Shown piece after piece: positions 52,140 through 62,277 of a stretch of 64,000 nucleotides of DNA. Source of the stretch: Bin55 sp964572845. Its GTDB lineage: Bacteria > Pseudomonadota > Gammaproteobacteria > Pseudomonadales > Azotimanducaceae. Below the pieces are notes generated by a model that was given only the letters and a program-made list of their open reading frames with translations, did not search any database and was not told the origin of the DNA. Numbering within the stretch: the first letter of the stretch is position 1; the number at the start of each line of letters is the position of its first letter. The translations under genes and the position numbers were made by a program. The stretch is from NCBI GenBank assembly GCA_964572845.1, contig CAZNFX010000004.1:223803-287802 (forward strand), in the 5' to 3' direction.

Positions 52140-54074
52140 ATGAAAGCGTCCAAGAGAAGTGCAGCCGTATCAGACAAGACAGTGCAGGAGACGCGAACCT
52201 TCTCCGAGATACTCGAAAGAGCCACTACCCGAAGAGTTGTATTGAAAGGTGGCGTGGGTTTGGCCGTACTGGGTGTATTCGGCCGGTCAGGGATCGTTCG
52301 AGGCCAGGAGGGAGGAGATCCCGAAGTAACAGAACCACTGTTTGATTTCACAGCGGTAACTGTGGAAGACGCCGCGGCGAATCGGAACTGGCCGCTGATC
52401 TCTGAAGACTACGAGTTCGATTTGATCTTCCCGTGGGGAGATCCCATACTACCCAACGGGCCGATATTTGCTCATCCCCCCGATGCTGACAGCCAGGCCC
52501 AGCAGATAGGCGTTGGGCACGATGGCATGTGGTATTTCCCGCATCCCGAAGACTTTCCGCAAGACTCTGGTGACGGAGAGGAATCAGGCGACGACGACTC
52601 GGACGACACTGAACCTACAGATGAGGAATTGGAACAGCGAAGGAATTCGCGAGGTGTCCTAGTAATCAACCATGAATTCGGATCCAATTCCACGGTGCTA
52701 GGTAAAGACCTTCCAGAGTCACTAGACGACGCGAAGGTCTCGCAACATGCGCACGGGGTATCGGTCGTCAACATTGAACGTATCGATGGCAAGTGGCAAG
52801 TCGTCGACGGCGAAAACGCGCGAAGAATCCATGCAAACACTCCGGTCACCTTTTCCGGTCCTGCGGCGGAACATGATCTGCTCAAGAACAGAAACGAGTA
52901 CGAACCAAAAGGCACTCTTAATAACTGTGCCAATGGCTACACGCCTTGGAATACCTACCTAACTTGCGAAGAAAACTTTCATCAGTACTTTAGTGAGGCA
53001 AGCTCCTCTACAAAAAACTTGCGCTACGGACTCTCGTACACGTCTGGCGACAACTACGGTTGGTTTCGACGAGACTCTCGGTTCATGCTTTCGCATCCGT
53101 TTTATAGAAACGAAGCAAATCGCTTTGGCTGGGTTGTGGAAATCGACCCTCACGACTCGAGCCAAGTTCCCATTAAACACACGGCGCTAGGCCGACTTAA
53201 ACATGAGGGAGCGGCAGTTGTTGCTGGCCTCGACAAGAAAATCGTTGTCTATATGGGAGACGATAGCCAGAACGAATACATCTATAAGTTCGTGGGAGAA
53301 GAAAGCTACGAGGACATCTTGGCACGCGGCGAATCCCCACTAGCCAGCGGGCAGCTGTACGTCGCAAAATTCAATGACGATTTCACTGGAGAGTGGCTGG
53401 AACTAACGATCGAAGACGACGACTTGGCGGAGGAGTTCGATGACCAGGCAGATCTCTTGGTGCACGCAAGAATTGCCGGCGACACAGTCGGAGCGACAAA
53501 GATGGACCGACCTGAATGGATTACGGTCGGATTGGATGAGTACGTGTATTGCGCTCTGACCAATAATTCTTCCCGATCCGAGGCCGATGAGGCGAACCCA
53601 GAAGCTCCCAACGTATATGGACACATCATCCGGTGGAAGGACTCAGACCAGCACACGGGCAATACCTTTGAATGGAACATCTTCAAGCTTGCTAGCGAGA
53701 CCCAAACTACAGAGGAAATGTTTGGAAGTCCAGACGGTCTTTGGGCAGACCCTGATGGACGATTGTTCATCCAAACAGATGGGACTCAGGGAGGTGCTTC
53801 TGATGAACGCACCATTTGCAACCAACTGTTGGTAGCAGATACATCAACCGGAGAGATTCGCCGCTTGTTTACCGGTGTGGACGGATGCGAAATAACGGGA
53901 ATAGCCTTTACCCCTGACCAAAAAACAATGTTTATAAATGTACAACATCCCGGTACCGGAAATTACGAATCCGATCTCAACCAGCAGGAATTTCCTGGTA
54001 TTGAAGGCCCCGATGTGCCACGTGATTGCACTGTAGTGATTACTCGCAAAGATGGAGGAATTGTCGGGTCCTAA
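52140..54074 (+). CDS. phoX: PhoX-type alkaline phosphatase (Tat-exported)
   Basis: The 644-residue product has a Tat signal: TRRVVLKGGVGLAVLGVFG near residue 30 with twin arginines, followed by a hydrophobic stretch and the cut near RGQEG. The mature protein belongs to PhoX (DUF839): INHEFGSNS, CEENFHQYF, FGWVVEIDPHDSSQVPIKHTALGR, VVYMGDDSQNEYIYKF and GSPDGLWADPDGRLFIQTDG, which carry the iron- and calcium-binding residues. PhoX hydrolyses phosphate monoesters in the periplasm when phosphate is limiting. An acidic insert (DGEESGDDDSDDTEPTDEE) at about residue 145 is unusual. I did not find a clear Pho box upstream, only AT-rich DNA. Confidence 0.9.
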   Translation: MKASKRSAAVSDKTVQETRTFSEILERATTRRVVLKGGVGLAVLGVFGRSGIVRGQEGGDPEVTEPLFDFTAVTVEDAAANRNWPLISEDYEFDLIFPWGDPILPNGPIFAHPPDADSQAQQIGVGHDGMWYFPHPEDFPQDSGDGEESGDDDSDDTEPTDEELEQRRNSRGVLVINHEFGSNSTVLGKDLPESLDDAKVSQHAHGVSVVNIERIDGKWQVVDGENARRIHANTPVTFSGPAAEHDLLKNRNEYEPKGTLNNCANGYTPWNTYLTCEENFHQYFSEASSSTKNLRYGLSYTSGDNYGWFRRDSRFMLSHPFYRNEANRFGWVVEIDPHDSSQVPIKHTALGRLKHEGAAVVAGLDKKIVVYMGDDSQNEYIYKFVGEESYEDILARGESPLASGQLYVAKFNDDFTGEWLELTIEDDDLAEEFDDQADLLVHARIAGDTVGATKMDRPEWITVGLDEYVYCALTNNSSRSEADEANPEAPNVYGHIIRWKDSDQHTGNTFEWNIFKLASETQTTEEMFGSPDGLWADPDGRLFIQTDGTQGGASDERTICNQLLVADTSTGEIRRLFTGVDGCEITGIAFTPDQKTMFINVQHPGTGNYESDLNQQEFPGIEGPDVPRDCTVVITRKDGGIVGS

Positions 54075-54268
54075 GCATGGATTCGTAGTAGCCGTCTAGA
54101 TGTTGTTGTAGCTGGTTCGGTACAAGCAGCAAACCAACCTATTAGTGAGTTCCTGTGACGTAAGATTCGCAGTCTTCCAAGCTCTACCATTTTCTCCAAC
54201 TAGAGCTTGTCAAATAAGTTCAGGAAACTTTTTGATAGTTGGCTAATCCCATAGTCAATTAGACATCT

Positions 54269-54301
54269 CTTGCAATCCTGCAGACAGCCAAGGGTTGCAA
54301 G
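54269..54301 (+). repeat. 5' leader hairpin upstream of the cadherin-like lipoprotein gene
   Basis: CTTGCAATCC (54269-54278) pairs with GGGTTGCAAG (54292-54301) to give a 10-bp stem with one G-T pair and a 13-base loop. It ends 18 bp before the ATG at 54320, so in RNA it would sit next to the ribosome site. No T run follows, so it is not a terminator. The rest of this 245-bp gap shows nothing else recognisable. Confidence 0.5.
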
Positions 54302-54319
54302 GGTTTCAGAAGTGGTTGG

Positions 54320-56443
54320 ATGAACAAGACTATTCTGCGCGTTCCTGGCTCTTGCGCTCTGATAGTTTGCGCAGGGGTTCATCTTGTTGTTGTCGCACTG
54401 GCACTGAGCGGATGCAGCAAGTCCCCGTTGAGCCCAAAATCGCAGACTGTGGCCACACTTGAAGATGTTCCTGTAGAAATTGAACTGACAAGCGATGGCA
54501 CTGCGTCAGCACCACCTAACTACAAGATTGAAACTCAACCAAAGCTCGGCAGTTTGGACGGAAAACCGCCGCACTTGGAGTACCGACCCCACCAAGACGC
54601 GTTCGGTAGCGACTCCTTTACGTTCTTTCTGGATCCGTCGGAGGGATCCTCGTCAGACCAAGCTGTCGTCAACATCACTATTCAACCAATCAACGACCTT
54701 CCCATCGTTCAGCCAGTTTCACTAGAGGCTTTGGAAGACTCCAAACTAGAGATGGAGCCCGTTGGCAGCGATGTCGACGGATTCGTGGAGAGTTTTGAAA
54801 TCGCTCGTTTCCCAAGCAATGGTTCAGTTTCACATTCCCAGAACCAATTCATCTATGTTCCAAATGCCGACTTCTTTGGTCACGACAGCTTCGACTACGT
54901 TGCAATTGACAACGAGGGGGCAACGTCGACGCCAGCCACAGTCTCCATTTCGGTAGTCCCGGCAAACGACATACCCCGAGCGCATTCATTGAACGTTTCC
55001 ACACTGGAAGACACACCAGTCGCCATTCTGTTCTCGGCTACAGACTTGGATGACGACGATCTTGAATATCAAGTGTCGGTGCAGCCTCAGTTTGGCAAAC
55101 TCGCTGGGAGGGGAACTAGTCGCAGCTATACACCGAATTCCAATTTCCACGGCAAAGACACTCTGGAGTATGTAGCGATGGACAGCCATGGGACTATGTC
55201 TGAAAGTGCATCTGTCTCAATCGAGGTCGAGCCGGTAAACGACGCTCCAAGTGCGCATGACATGGATATAGACGTGAAAGAAGACAGCTCAATTACCTTC
55301 GAATTGCAGGGCACAGACTCGGATGGATCGATAGTCGCACATAGGTTGGTAACGGCTCCCCAGAACGGTGTGCTGACGGGTTCAGGTTCGCGCCGAAGCT
55401 ATACGCCAACCGAAGACTTTTACGGTAGCGATTCATTCCAGTTCGTTGTTTCCGATGAGTCTGGCGCAACTTCCGATGTCGCAACAGTCTCAATCTCGGT
55501 TGAATCGACAAATGATTCTCCAATCGCAAGGTCGTCGACTTGGGTCACGGGAGAAGACGATCCCGGTGTCACAATCCCATTCAAAAGCAGCGATTCAGAT
55601 GGTGAAGTCGTACGCTACGAAGTCATGCGAAGACCTCGCAATGGATCCGTGGTCGGCTATGGATTGAGGTGGGAGTACACGCCTAATCCAGATTTTTGGG
55701 GACAAGACTCCTTCGACTTTGTAGCTGTGGACGACTTGGGATCGCGCAGCAATGTGGCCACCGTAACCCTAGATGTTGTGGAACGCCCGGATCCTCCCTC
55801 CATTTCCGTGCCAAGACACGACATCTCAACTTATGTCGGCAAAGTGATCGACGTCGATTTGAGGGTTTCCGATCCAGATGGCGACGCGAGGTGGTTCAGC
55901 ATCAATCAGCGACGACGAGCAAACGGTCAATTCCTGCCTTCATCGGGGCGGATTAGGGAGGCAAGAACGCTTCGATTCGAAGCTACCAGACGTGGGTCAC
56001 AAACCTATCGGATCACAGTCGAAGACGAAACGGGACTGGAGGACTGGGCAACGGTAACGATACACGTAAGGAACTCCCCTCCAACCTTCGAACGACCTCG
56101 ACCCCGTTACAACAAAGAAAGTGGAACGATTGAGTTCACTCTCAAGGCACGTGACCCAGATGGACGAATAGACCACTTTGTCATTGAGACCATTGACGGA
56201 CGCACCGCCGAACGCATGGAAATCAGGGACGACGAAATCTTGCTTATCGAAGAATCAGAACCTTTTCAAATAGGAGGCGAATGTCACAAAGAGGCTGACA
56301 GGCCCTGCACGTTTACCGTCACCTATACACCGGACAAGATTGACGGCCATTCTCGCCGGATCCGCTTCTATGCGGTAGATGATGAAGGCGTTGTCTCTCG
56401 AAAGGACTTCGTGCGCGTGGAGACCCGAAACTTGCGTCGCTAG
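54320..56443 (+). CDS. Lipoprotein with tandem cadherin/Ig-like (tandem-95 type) repeats
   Basis: The 707-residue product has a lipoprotein signal (LVVVALALSGC with Cys 32) and then six or seven beta-sandwich units of about 85-95 residues. Unit marks are TLEDVPVEIELTSDG, EDTPVAILFSATDLDDDD and EDSSITFELQGTDSDGSI at the starts, the middle Y-x-P-N/T-x-x-[FW]-x-G-x-D-[ST]-F-x-[FY] (YTPTEDFYGSDSFQFV, YTPNPDFWGQDSFDFV) and the ends VATVSISVEPVND. Such repeats are surface-exposed and often bind calcium through the Asp-rich turns. It is attached to the outer membrane by its lipid and probably mediates adhesion or interaction; this is inference. The last unit has a Cys pair (GECHKEADRPCTF). Confidence 0.85.
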   Translation: MNKTILRVPGSCALIVCAGVHLVVVALALSGCSKSPLSPKSQTVATLEDVPVEIELTSDGTASAPPNYKIETQPKLGSLDGKPPHLEYRPHQDAFGSDSFTFFLDPSEGSSSDQAVVNITIQPINDLPIVQPVSLEALEDSKLEMEPVGSDVDGFVESFEIARFPSNGSVSHSQNQFIYVPNADFFGHDSFDYVAIDNEGATSTPATVSISVVPANDIPRAHSLNVSTLEDTPVAILFSATDLDDDDLEYQVSVQPQFGKLAGRGTSRSYTPNSNFHGKDTLEYVAMDSHGTMSESASVSIEVEPVNDAPSAHDMDIDVKEDSSITFELQGTDSDGSIVAHRLVTAPQNGVLTGSGSRRSYTPTEDFYGSDSFQFVVSDESGATSDVATVSISVESTNDSPIARSSTWVTGEDDPGVTIPFKSSDSDGEVVRYEVMRRPRNGSVVGYGLRWEYTPNPDFWGQDSFDFVAVDDLGSRSNVATVTLDVVERPDPPSISVPRHDISTYVGKVIDVDLRVSDPDGDARWFSINQRRRANGQFLPSSGRIREARTLRFEATRRGSQTYRITVEDETGLEDWATVTIHVRNSPPTFERPRPRYNKESGTIEFTLKARDPDGRIDHFVIETIDGRTAERMEIRDDEILLIEESEPFQIGGECHKEADRPCTFTVTYTPDKIDGHSRRIRFYAVDDEGVVSRKDFVRVETRNLRR

Positions 56444-56521
56444 TGGCGAATAGGCATGTCGCTACGAACTGTGTTGTGCAAAATCTCAACATCGGCTGAA
56501 TAGAAAAAGCGTTGCGCTACG

Positions 56522-58174
56522 ATGAGTGATCGAGTAAACGGCAAGAAGAAATCGATATGTGCCTTGCACCACAACGCACTGCTTGCGTCTGCCTTGGCAT
56601 TCGCTTGCACTGTCGCCACAGCTAGCACTGGTGTTGGTTTGGATCACGCAACTAGGCAACTCGAGATAGCCGTAGAGCGCGATCTCGTTCGTGGCGCAGT
56701 CGTTGGTGTCTATGACTCTGGTTCAGTTTCCTACGAAGGTGTCGGCAAAACGACAAGAGGATCCTCGACGCCGCCTACAAAAGACACCCTATTCGAGATT
56801 GGTTCGATTACGAAAGTCTTCACTGCATTATTGGTACAGACTCTTGTCGATGGAGAAGAATTGAACTGGGATAGTACGCTGCAGGAATCCCTACCAATGT
56901 TCGATTTCGCAAACGAGGAAGTTAAGGAGATTACCCTTCGCGAGCTTGCGATCCACGCGTCAGGGCTCCCAAGGATGCCCACTAACATGCAGCCTGGCGA
57001 TTTGTTGGATCCGTACGCAGACTACAGCGTGGAACAGCTCGTGACCTTCTTGGAAGACTTCGATCCAGAAGCACTCGACAAATCTCAGGTCTACTCAAAT
57101 CTAGGATTCGGACTTCTTGGAACTATCGCAGCTTTCGGCGTGGACTATTCCGATCTCATGAGTTCGAACGTCTTCGATCCCTTGGAAATGACGAACTCGC
57201 ATACAAGTCATTCGCCAAAGACTAGGCAGAATCTGGCAACAGGATTTTCTCGTGGCGCCACAATGCCGAATTGGAATTTTGTGGCTATGGCTGGGGCAGG
57301 ATGCATTCTATCCTCAGCTGAGGACTTGATGAAATTTGCAATACGAAACCTTGAAAGTTTAGAAACACCAATCGACGAATCGCTACGCAATCTCAGAGAG
57401 GCGCAAATCGCCTCCAACCAAGGACTCGGGTGGGCGTTGCTGCAGACCGACGATGGTAAACCCGTGTATTGGCATGGCGGAGCAACTGGAGGTTACGTAA
57501 GTTTTCTTGCGATCAGTCCTGAGGAATCCAAGGGATGGGTAATCCTTGCAACATCCACCGAGTCTGCGCTGATCACCGATTTGGGTATGTCGTTCTTCCG
57601 TTCACCTCAAGAAACCGACGCAGTCGATCTCTCTCCCTACGTCGGGGTTTTTGAGCTGGCGCCTGAACTCTACATCACGTTCTTTGAACGTGATAGCCAG
57701 CTTTTTGGCCAAGCGTCAGGACAACCGGAGTTTCCGTTAACACACTCCGAAGACCGCAATTTCGGTTTTGAATTAGGCGGAATTTCCATCATTTTCGGCG
57801 AGCCAGACAACGGCCAGGCGCAAGACCTGGAATGGACGCAAGGGGGACAAACCATACCTGCCAAGAGAGTTGATGACAGTCTGGGGATTACTCACCGAGA
57901 AGCAATAGAACTGAGCGAAGCGACTCTATCGCAATATCCTGGAAAGTACGAACTCGCAGAGAATGTGTTTCTAACGATTATCCATCGTGATGGGCAACTG
58001 TTCGCACACGCAACGGGACAGCCCGTGTTTCCCGTCTTCGCCACAGAAAAGGATCGATTCTTCTATAAAGTTGTGGATGCGGAAATACACTTTGAACGGA
58101 ATGAGAGTAATAGCGTCACTGCACTAGTCCTTCATCAAAACGGAGAAATGCGAGCACCCAAAGTCAGCGATTGA
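56522..58174 (+). CDS. Serine beta-lactamase-fold hydrolase with two DUF3471-like repeats
   Basis: The 550-residue product has a hydrophobic N-terminus (LLASALAFACTVATA), then a class C beta-lactamase/esterase-fold domain. The catalytic S95-x-x-K98 is in EIGSITKVFTALL, the Tyr-x-Asn motif Y191-S-N193 in QVYSNLGFGLLG, and the HGG box H318-G-G320 in YWHGGATGGYVSFLA takes the place of KTG. The C-terminal 180 residues carry two beta modules (YVGVFELAPELYITFFERDSQLF and YPGKYELAENVFLTIIHRDGQLF) of the DUF3471 type. The protein is secreted and may hydrolyse D-amino peptides or esters; no evidence shows drug resistance. Confidence 0.9.
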   Translation: MSDRVNGKKKSICALHHNALLASALAFACTVATASTGVGLDHATRQLEIAVERDLVRGAVVGVYDSGSVSYEGVGKTTRGSSTPPTKDTLFEIGSITKVFTALLVQTLVDGEELNWDSTLQESLPMFDFANEEVKEITLRELAIHASGLPRMPTNMQPGDLLDPYADYSVEQLVTFLEDFDPEALDKSQVYSNLGFGLLGTIAAFGVDYSDLMSSNVFDPLEMTNSHTSHSPKTRQNLATGFSRGATMPNWNFVAMAGAGCILSSAEDLMKFAIRNLESLETPIDESLRNLREAQIASNQGLGWALLQTDDGKPVYWHGGATGGYVSFLAISPEESKGWVILATSTESALITDLGMSFFRSPQETDAVDLSPYVGVFELAPELYITFFERDSQLFGQASGQPEFPLTHSEDRNFGFELGGISIIFGEPDNGQAQDLEWTQGGQTIPAKRVDDSLGITHREAIELSEATLSQYPGKYELAENVFLTIIHRDGQLFAHATGQPVFPVFATEKDRFFYKVVDAEIHFERNESNSVTALVLHQNGEMRAPKVSD

Positions 58175-58189
58175 TGCGCAATTCGTCCG

Positions 58190-59536
58190 CTAAGCGCTTG
58201 AATTAGCCTTGAATGAATTGATGCGTGTTGTTATGCGTTGAATTGCTTCTACAAGGAGCTTAGTATCCAAGGTCGTCAGTATTCCATTGCGAACGACTTG
58301 CCTGCCCTGCACGAACACATTGCATACATCGCTACTCTTGGTGCAGTAGGCCAGATGCGACTCCACGTCGTACAACGGAAGATGGTGTGCGTTGTCAATC
58401 CCGACTTGAATCAGGTCTGCATTCATTCCCTCTCTCAAACTGCCAATTTCTTGACCTAGGCCTACGGCTGCGGCACCTCCAGCAGTCGCCAAACCAAGGA
58501 GCTCTCGCGCTGGCAATACCGTGGAATCCATACTTCGTGCTCTTTGAAGCAGACTAGCAACGCGCATTTCCTCCCACATGTCGAGATCATTGCTGCTTGC
58601 GACTCCGTCGGTGCCGAGCCCAACTTTGATGTCTTTCTCCAGCAATTCGATGATCGGTGCTGTACCAGATGCAATCCTTGCATTGCACGTTGGATTGTGG
58701 ATTACGCCTACACCTTTCCGCTTCAAGATATCAATCTCCTCGGCAGTGGGCCATACCACGTGGGCTGCGATAACTGGGTGATTCAGAAGACCAATGTCGT
58801 GAAAGTGCGCTATCGGCGTAGTTCCGTAGTTTTCCTTGGAGAATTGCAGCTCAAATTGGGACTCGGAGACGTGAATGTGAATCGGCACGTCGAGCTTAGC
58901 TGCCATGTCGCGCAATCGGAACAGGTGCTCGTTCTTCAATGTGTAAATGGCATGCCCACCCAGAATCGGTTTGACAGTCGACTCGCGATTCTTCCAGTCT
59001 GCAATGAATCGGTGTGCCTGTTCGAACGAATCGTCGATGTTGGCAGCATCGTTTCGTGGTTGGTCGACGACCGTCGCAGAAATCAGAGCGCGCATCCCTA
59101 CTTCGTGAGCGACTCGTGCGGCCACTTCATGAAAAAAGTACATGTCCACGAACGTCGTGGTGCCCCCCAACAGCATTTCCCAACATGCCAAGGCAGTGCC
59201 CACTCGAACGAACTCTTCACTAACTGCAAAGGCTTCGATTGGATTGATGTGCTCCTGCAACCACTCCATTAGTGGAATATCGTCTGCATAGCCTCTCAGC
59301 AACGACATTGCAGCGTGTGTGTGTCCATTGATCATTCCGGGCATCGCAATCCGATCTCTGCCGTCGATTACGGAGTCCGATTGGAATCTCCTGGCGATGT
59401 CAGTTGCCGAGCCAACACCTGCGATCAAGCCGGAGTCGATAGCGACCGCACCTTCTGGAATTACGCTTTGTTCTTCGTCCATGGTTACAACGTAGTCTGC
59501 CTGGACGATGCTGCTAACTGTTTGCCTTTGCGTCAT
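58190..59536 (-). CDS. Amidohydrolase of the SAH/MTA deaminase (TrzA/AtzA) group
   Basis: The 448-residue product is a zinc amidohydrolase. H72-T-H74 in INGHTHAAMSLLRGYADDIPLMEWLQEHI, the histidine in GHAIYTLKNEHLFRL, IHIHVSESQFE and the catalytic Asp in GLGTDGVASSNDLDMWEEM are the metal and proton-transfer residues of the SAH/MTA deaminase family. It would remove the amino group of S-adenosylhomocysteine or methylthioadenosine, although members also act on triazines and guanine-like compounds. It lies on the minus strand 15 bp from the convergent beta-lactamase-fold gene and 42 bp downstream of ppc, so it may be co-transcribed with ppc. Confidence 0.9.
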   Translation of the reverse strand: MTQRQTVSSIVQADYVVTMDEEQSVIPEGAVAIDSGLIAGVGSATDIARRFQSDSVIDGRDRIAMPGMINGHTHAAMSLLRGYADDIPLMEWLQEHINPIEAFAVSEEFVRVGTALACWEMLLGGTTTFVDMYFFHEVAARVAHEVGMRALISATVVDQPRNDAANIDDSFEQAHRFIADWKNRESTVKPILGGHAIYTLKNEHLFRLRDMAAKLDVPIHIHVSESQFELQFSKENYGTTPIAHFHDIGLLNHPVIAAHVVWPTAEEIDILKRKGVGVIHNPTCNARIASGTAPIIELLEKDIKVGLGTDGVASSNDLDMWEEMRVASLLQRARSMDSTVLPARELLGLATAGGAAAVGLGQEIGSLREGMNADLIQVGIDNAHHLPLYDVESHLAYCTKSSDVCNVFVQGRQVVRNGILTTLDTKLLVEAIQRITTRINSFKANSSA

Positions 59537-59578
59537 GGATTCTGCTCGTTGATTGTCGTTAGCCCAGGCGATCTCATG

Positions 59579-62182
59579 TCAGCCGGTATTTCTGAGACCT
59601 GTAGCTATCCCCGCCATTGTCACCTTTAAGGCATGAAGCACCTCGGCGTCTTGGCTTTCCGATTTGCGGTGTCGATACAACAATTCGACCTGCAAGAGGT
59701 GCAACGGATCCAGATAGGTGTTCCGAACTGCCAGGGAATCTCGCATGGTTTGGTTGTTACTAAGCAAATCGTCAGAGCCCAACAAGAGAAGCAATTGTGA
59801 TTTGACGCTTTGAATTCGTCTGACAAGCTCTGTGACAACAGACTGAACAGTCTTGTCTGCCAATCTCGAGGCATACATTTGAACCAAGACAGGCTCAACC
59901 TTGGCCACCATGACCTCGAGCATGTCGATCTGCATTCGAAAGAAAGGTTGATTGTAGAGTTGAATGAACACTTCCCTTCTGGTGCAAAACCAATCCAATG
60001 CGGCCTCAGAACCCAGCCAGGCTGGAATCATCAGTCTTACCTGAGTCCACGCGAACACCCAAGGAATAGCTCGGAACGAAGCAATGTCAGCACCTGACGA
60101 TCGGCGAGCAGGACGACTGCCTATCGCCAATTCGGACAACTCCCGAACGGGAGTTACCTCGTGAAATGCTGCAGAGAACTCCTTAGCGCGCACTGTTTCT
60201 CTGTAGAGGGAACCGGTCAATCCTGCAACCTCGTCCAGAACGTCACGTTCAGTACCTGCGATGCGGGGCGGCGTGACATGGGTCGCTTCGATTGTTGCCA
60301 ACAGATAGCGAATCAGCGTCGCGTGGGCAATTTCCGGCGATCCAAGCTTGTAGCGGATCATCTCTCCTTGCTCTGTGGTTCGCAGTGAACCTGCAACAGC
60401 ATCGGGCGGCTGGCACATGATCGCTTCATAGGTCGGTCCGCCGCCGCGTCCAATTGCGCCACCGCGGCCATGAAACAAGGTGAGATCGATCCCAAAGTTC
60501 TTTGCAGTCCTGCATAACTCCTCCTGCGCTCGATACTGTGCCCATGCGGCAGCAAACTGCCCTGTATCCTTTGCAGAATCCGAGTATCCAATCATTACGA
60601 TTTGAGAGTCGCTTTGCCGATGTACGTGGTTCCGATACCAAGACATTTCGAATAGTGACTGCAGTACGTGGGCCGAGCGGTCAAGGTCGTCCAACGACTC
60701 GAACAACGGGACTATTGGAATGGGATCGACCAAACCCGTTTCCTTAAGCAACAAGGCTACTGCAAGCACGTCCGAAGGATGCCGTGCCATGGAAATGATG
60801 TAGGAAGAGACTCCTCTTCCTGCGTCTTGCGCAACTAGCTGGCAGGTATCCAACACTTCTTGAGCAGCTTCTGAAGCCCTCCAGTTATGTGGAAACAGTG
60901 GTCGACGGCTAGCGAGTTCCGCAAGTAGGTACTGTTGCTTGCTTTCCTCACTTGACCGGCTATACGGTTGGTCGGTACTTTTGCATCGATCGTAGTAAGC
61001 CATCAACTCATCGAAGACTTGGCTGTGCCTATCTGCGGATTGACGTACATCAAGCTTCACCAACGAGAGCCCAAAGCACGCAGTTCGTCGCAACGTATCG
61101 AGAAGCAATCCGTCAGCTACGCGGTGCAACCCACAATTAACTAGCGAGTCGTAGCACATTTGAAGCGGCACTCGCAGATCTCGGTCGTCCAGAATCACTT
61201 CAGGCGACAAGGACAATCCACCTTCAGCCCAATCCCGCGTTGCTCTCAGACGGCGTCTCAGCTCACGCAGTTGGTGCCGGTACGGTTCGTGCGATCCTTC
61301 AGAAGCTTGCCGCAACTGCTCGTCACATATGGAAATCGATAGTGAGCTAATCAATTCCTCCACGTCCCGCAGAAACAGATCTGCCGCCATCCAACGGGAA
61401 AGCATGAGGACTTCCTCAGTTACTTTTCTTGTCACATTGGGATTAGCATCTCGATCTCCACCCATCCAAGTCGCGATATGGAACGGGGTAAAGTTGGGGG
61501 GCAAGGATTCTTGGCCCGACTCTCGTAGAAAGTCATCGATTGTTCGTGTAGCCCTGGGAATCGCATCCCACAGAGAGTTTTCGATTACAGCGAATCCCCA
61601 CTTGGCTTCATCCACAGGTGTGGGCTTCGCTCTGCGAATCTCATCGGTATGCCAGACTTCTGTTAGCAGCTGCCTCAATCTTTCGTCGGCCTCCGGTCCG
61701 CATTGATCCAGCACTCGCGAAATAGCGTCGTACTTGCGAATTAGAGTTCGTCGCAGGACTTCTGTTGGATGAGCAGTCAACACCATCTCAATACGTGCAC
61801 TGAGAATGGCATCTCTGGACCGGCCAACCAAGACTGTCTTAATGCGTTTAAGGTCGGATTGCAATTGGGCAGACCCACTCCGCACCTCATGGCGTTGCTC
61901 AGCAATGTTTGCGAGACTCAGAAATTGGTTAAAAGATCGTGCAATGTCAACGAGCTCGGAGTCTTCCAGTGACTGTAAACGAGCCAGTAAAGCATCCCAA
62001 CTGTGAGTGTCCTGAGTACGCGCACTCTTGGCGAGGAATCGAATCTGTTCAATTGTCTCGACGAATTCGGATCCGCGTGCTTCAGCTATGACTTCGCCAA
62101 GGATGTCGCCAAGACGTCGAACGTCGTCGCGTAGATCCTGTGGTAGCCCGTCGAAAGATTGAAGAGCGTTGGACACCTTCAA
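59579..62182 (-). CDS. ppc: Phosphoenolpyruvate carboxylase
   Basis: The 867-residue product is close to the usual bacterial length. The catalytic histidine H138 is in VLTAHPTEVLRRTLIRKYDAI, and the second active-site block is MIGYSDSAKDTGQFAAAW followed by LTLFHGRGGAIGRGGGPTYEAI. The C-terminus ends NTG, the conserved carboxyl end of the family. PEPC forms oxaloacetate from PEP and bicarbonate to refill the TCA cycle. It is cytosolic, with its ATG at 62182. It lies upstream of the deaminase on the same strand and shows no sequence sign of damage. Confidence 0.97.
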   Translation of the reverse strand: MKVSNALQSFDGLPQDLRDDVRRLGDILGEVIAEARGSEFVETIEQIRFLAKSARTQDTHSWDALLARLQSLEDSELVDIARSFNQFLSLANIAEQRHEVRSGSAQLQSDLKRIKTVLVGRSRDAILSARIEMVLTAHPTEVLRRTLIRKYDAISRVLDQCGPEADERLRQLLTEVWHTDEIRRAKPTPVDEAKWGFAVIENSLWDAIPRATRTIDDFLRESGQESLPPNFTPFHIATWMGGDRDANPNVTRKVTEEVLMLSRWMAADLFLRDVEELISSLSISICDEQLRQASEGSHEPYRHQLRELRRRLRATRDWAEGGLSLSPEVILDDRDLRVPLQMCYDSLVNCGLHRVADGLLLDTLRRTACFGLSLVKLDVRQSADRHSQVFDELMAYYDRCKSTDQPYSRSSEESKQQYLLAELASRRPLFPHNWRASEAAQEVLDTCQLVAQDAGRGVSSYIISMARHPSDVLAVALLLKETGLVDPIPIVPLFESLDDLDRSAHVLQSLFEMSWYRNHVHRQSDSQIVMIGYSDSAKDTGQFAAAWAQYRAQEELCRTAKNFGIDLTLFHGRGGAIGRGGGPTYEAIMCQPPDAVAGSLRTTEQGEMIRYKLGSPEIAHATLIRYLLATIEATHVTPPRIAGTERDVLDEVAGLTGSLYRETVRAKEFSAAFHEVTPVRELSELAIGSRPARRSSGADIASFRAIPWVFAWTQVRLMIPAWLGSEAALDWFCTRREVFIQLYNQPFFRMQIDMLEVMVAKVEPVLVQMYASRLADKTVQSVVTELVRRIQSVKSQLLLLLGSDDLLSNNQTMRDSLAVRNTYLDPLHLLQVELLYRHRKSESQDAEVLHALKVTMAGIATGLRNTG

Positions 62183-62277
62183 TCCCTGCGATTGACTAAG
62201 TTAGTGATCCGCATGGAAGAACGGGGGCCACACTCGATGTTCGACGCATTACGAATCGCTGTGCGTCAGCAGTTGTG

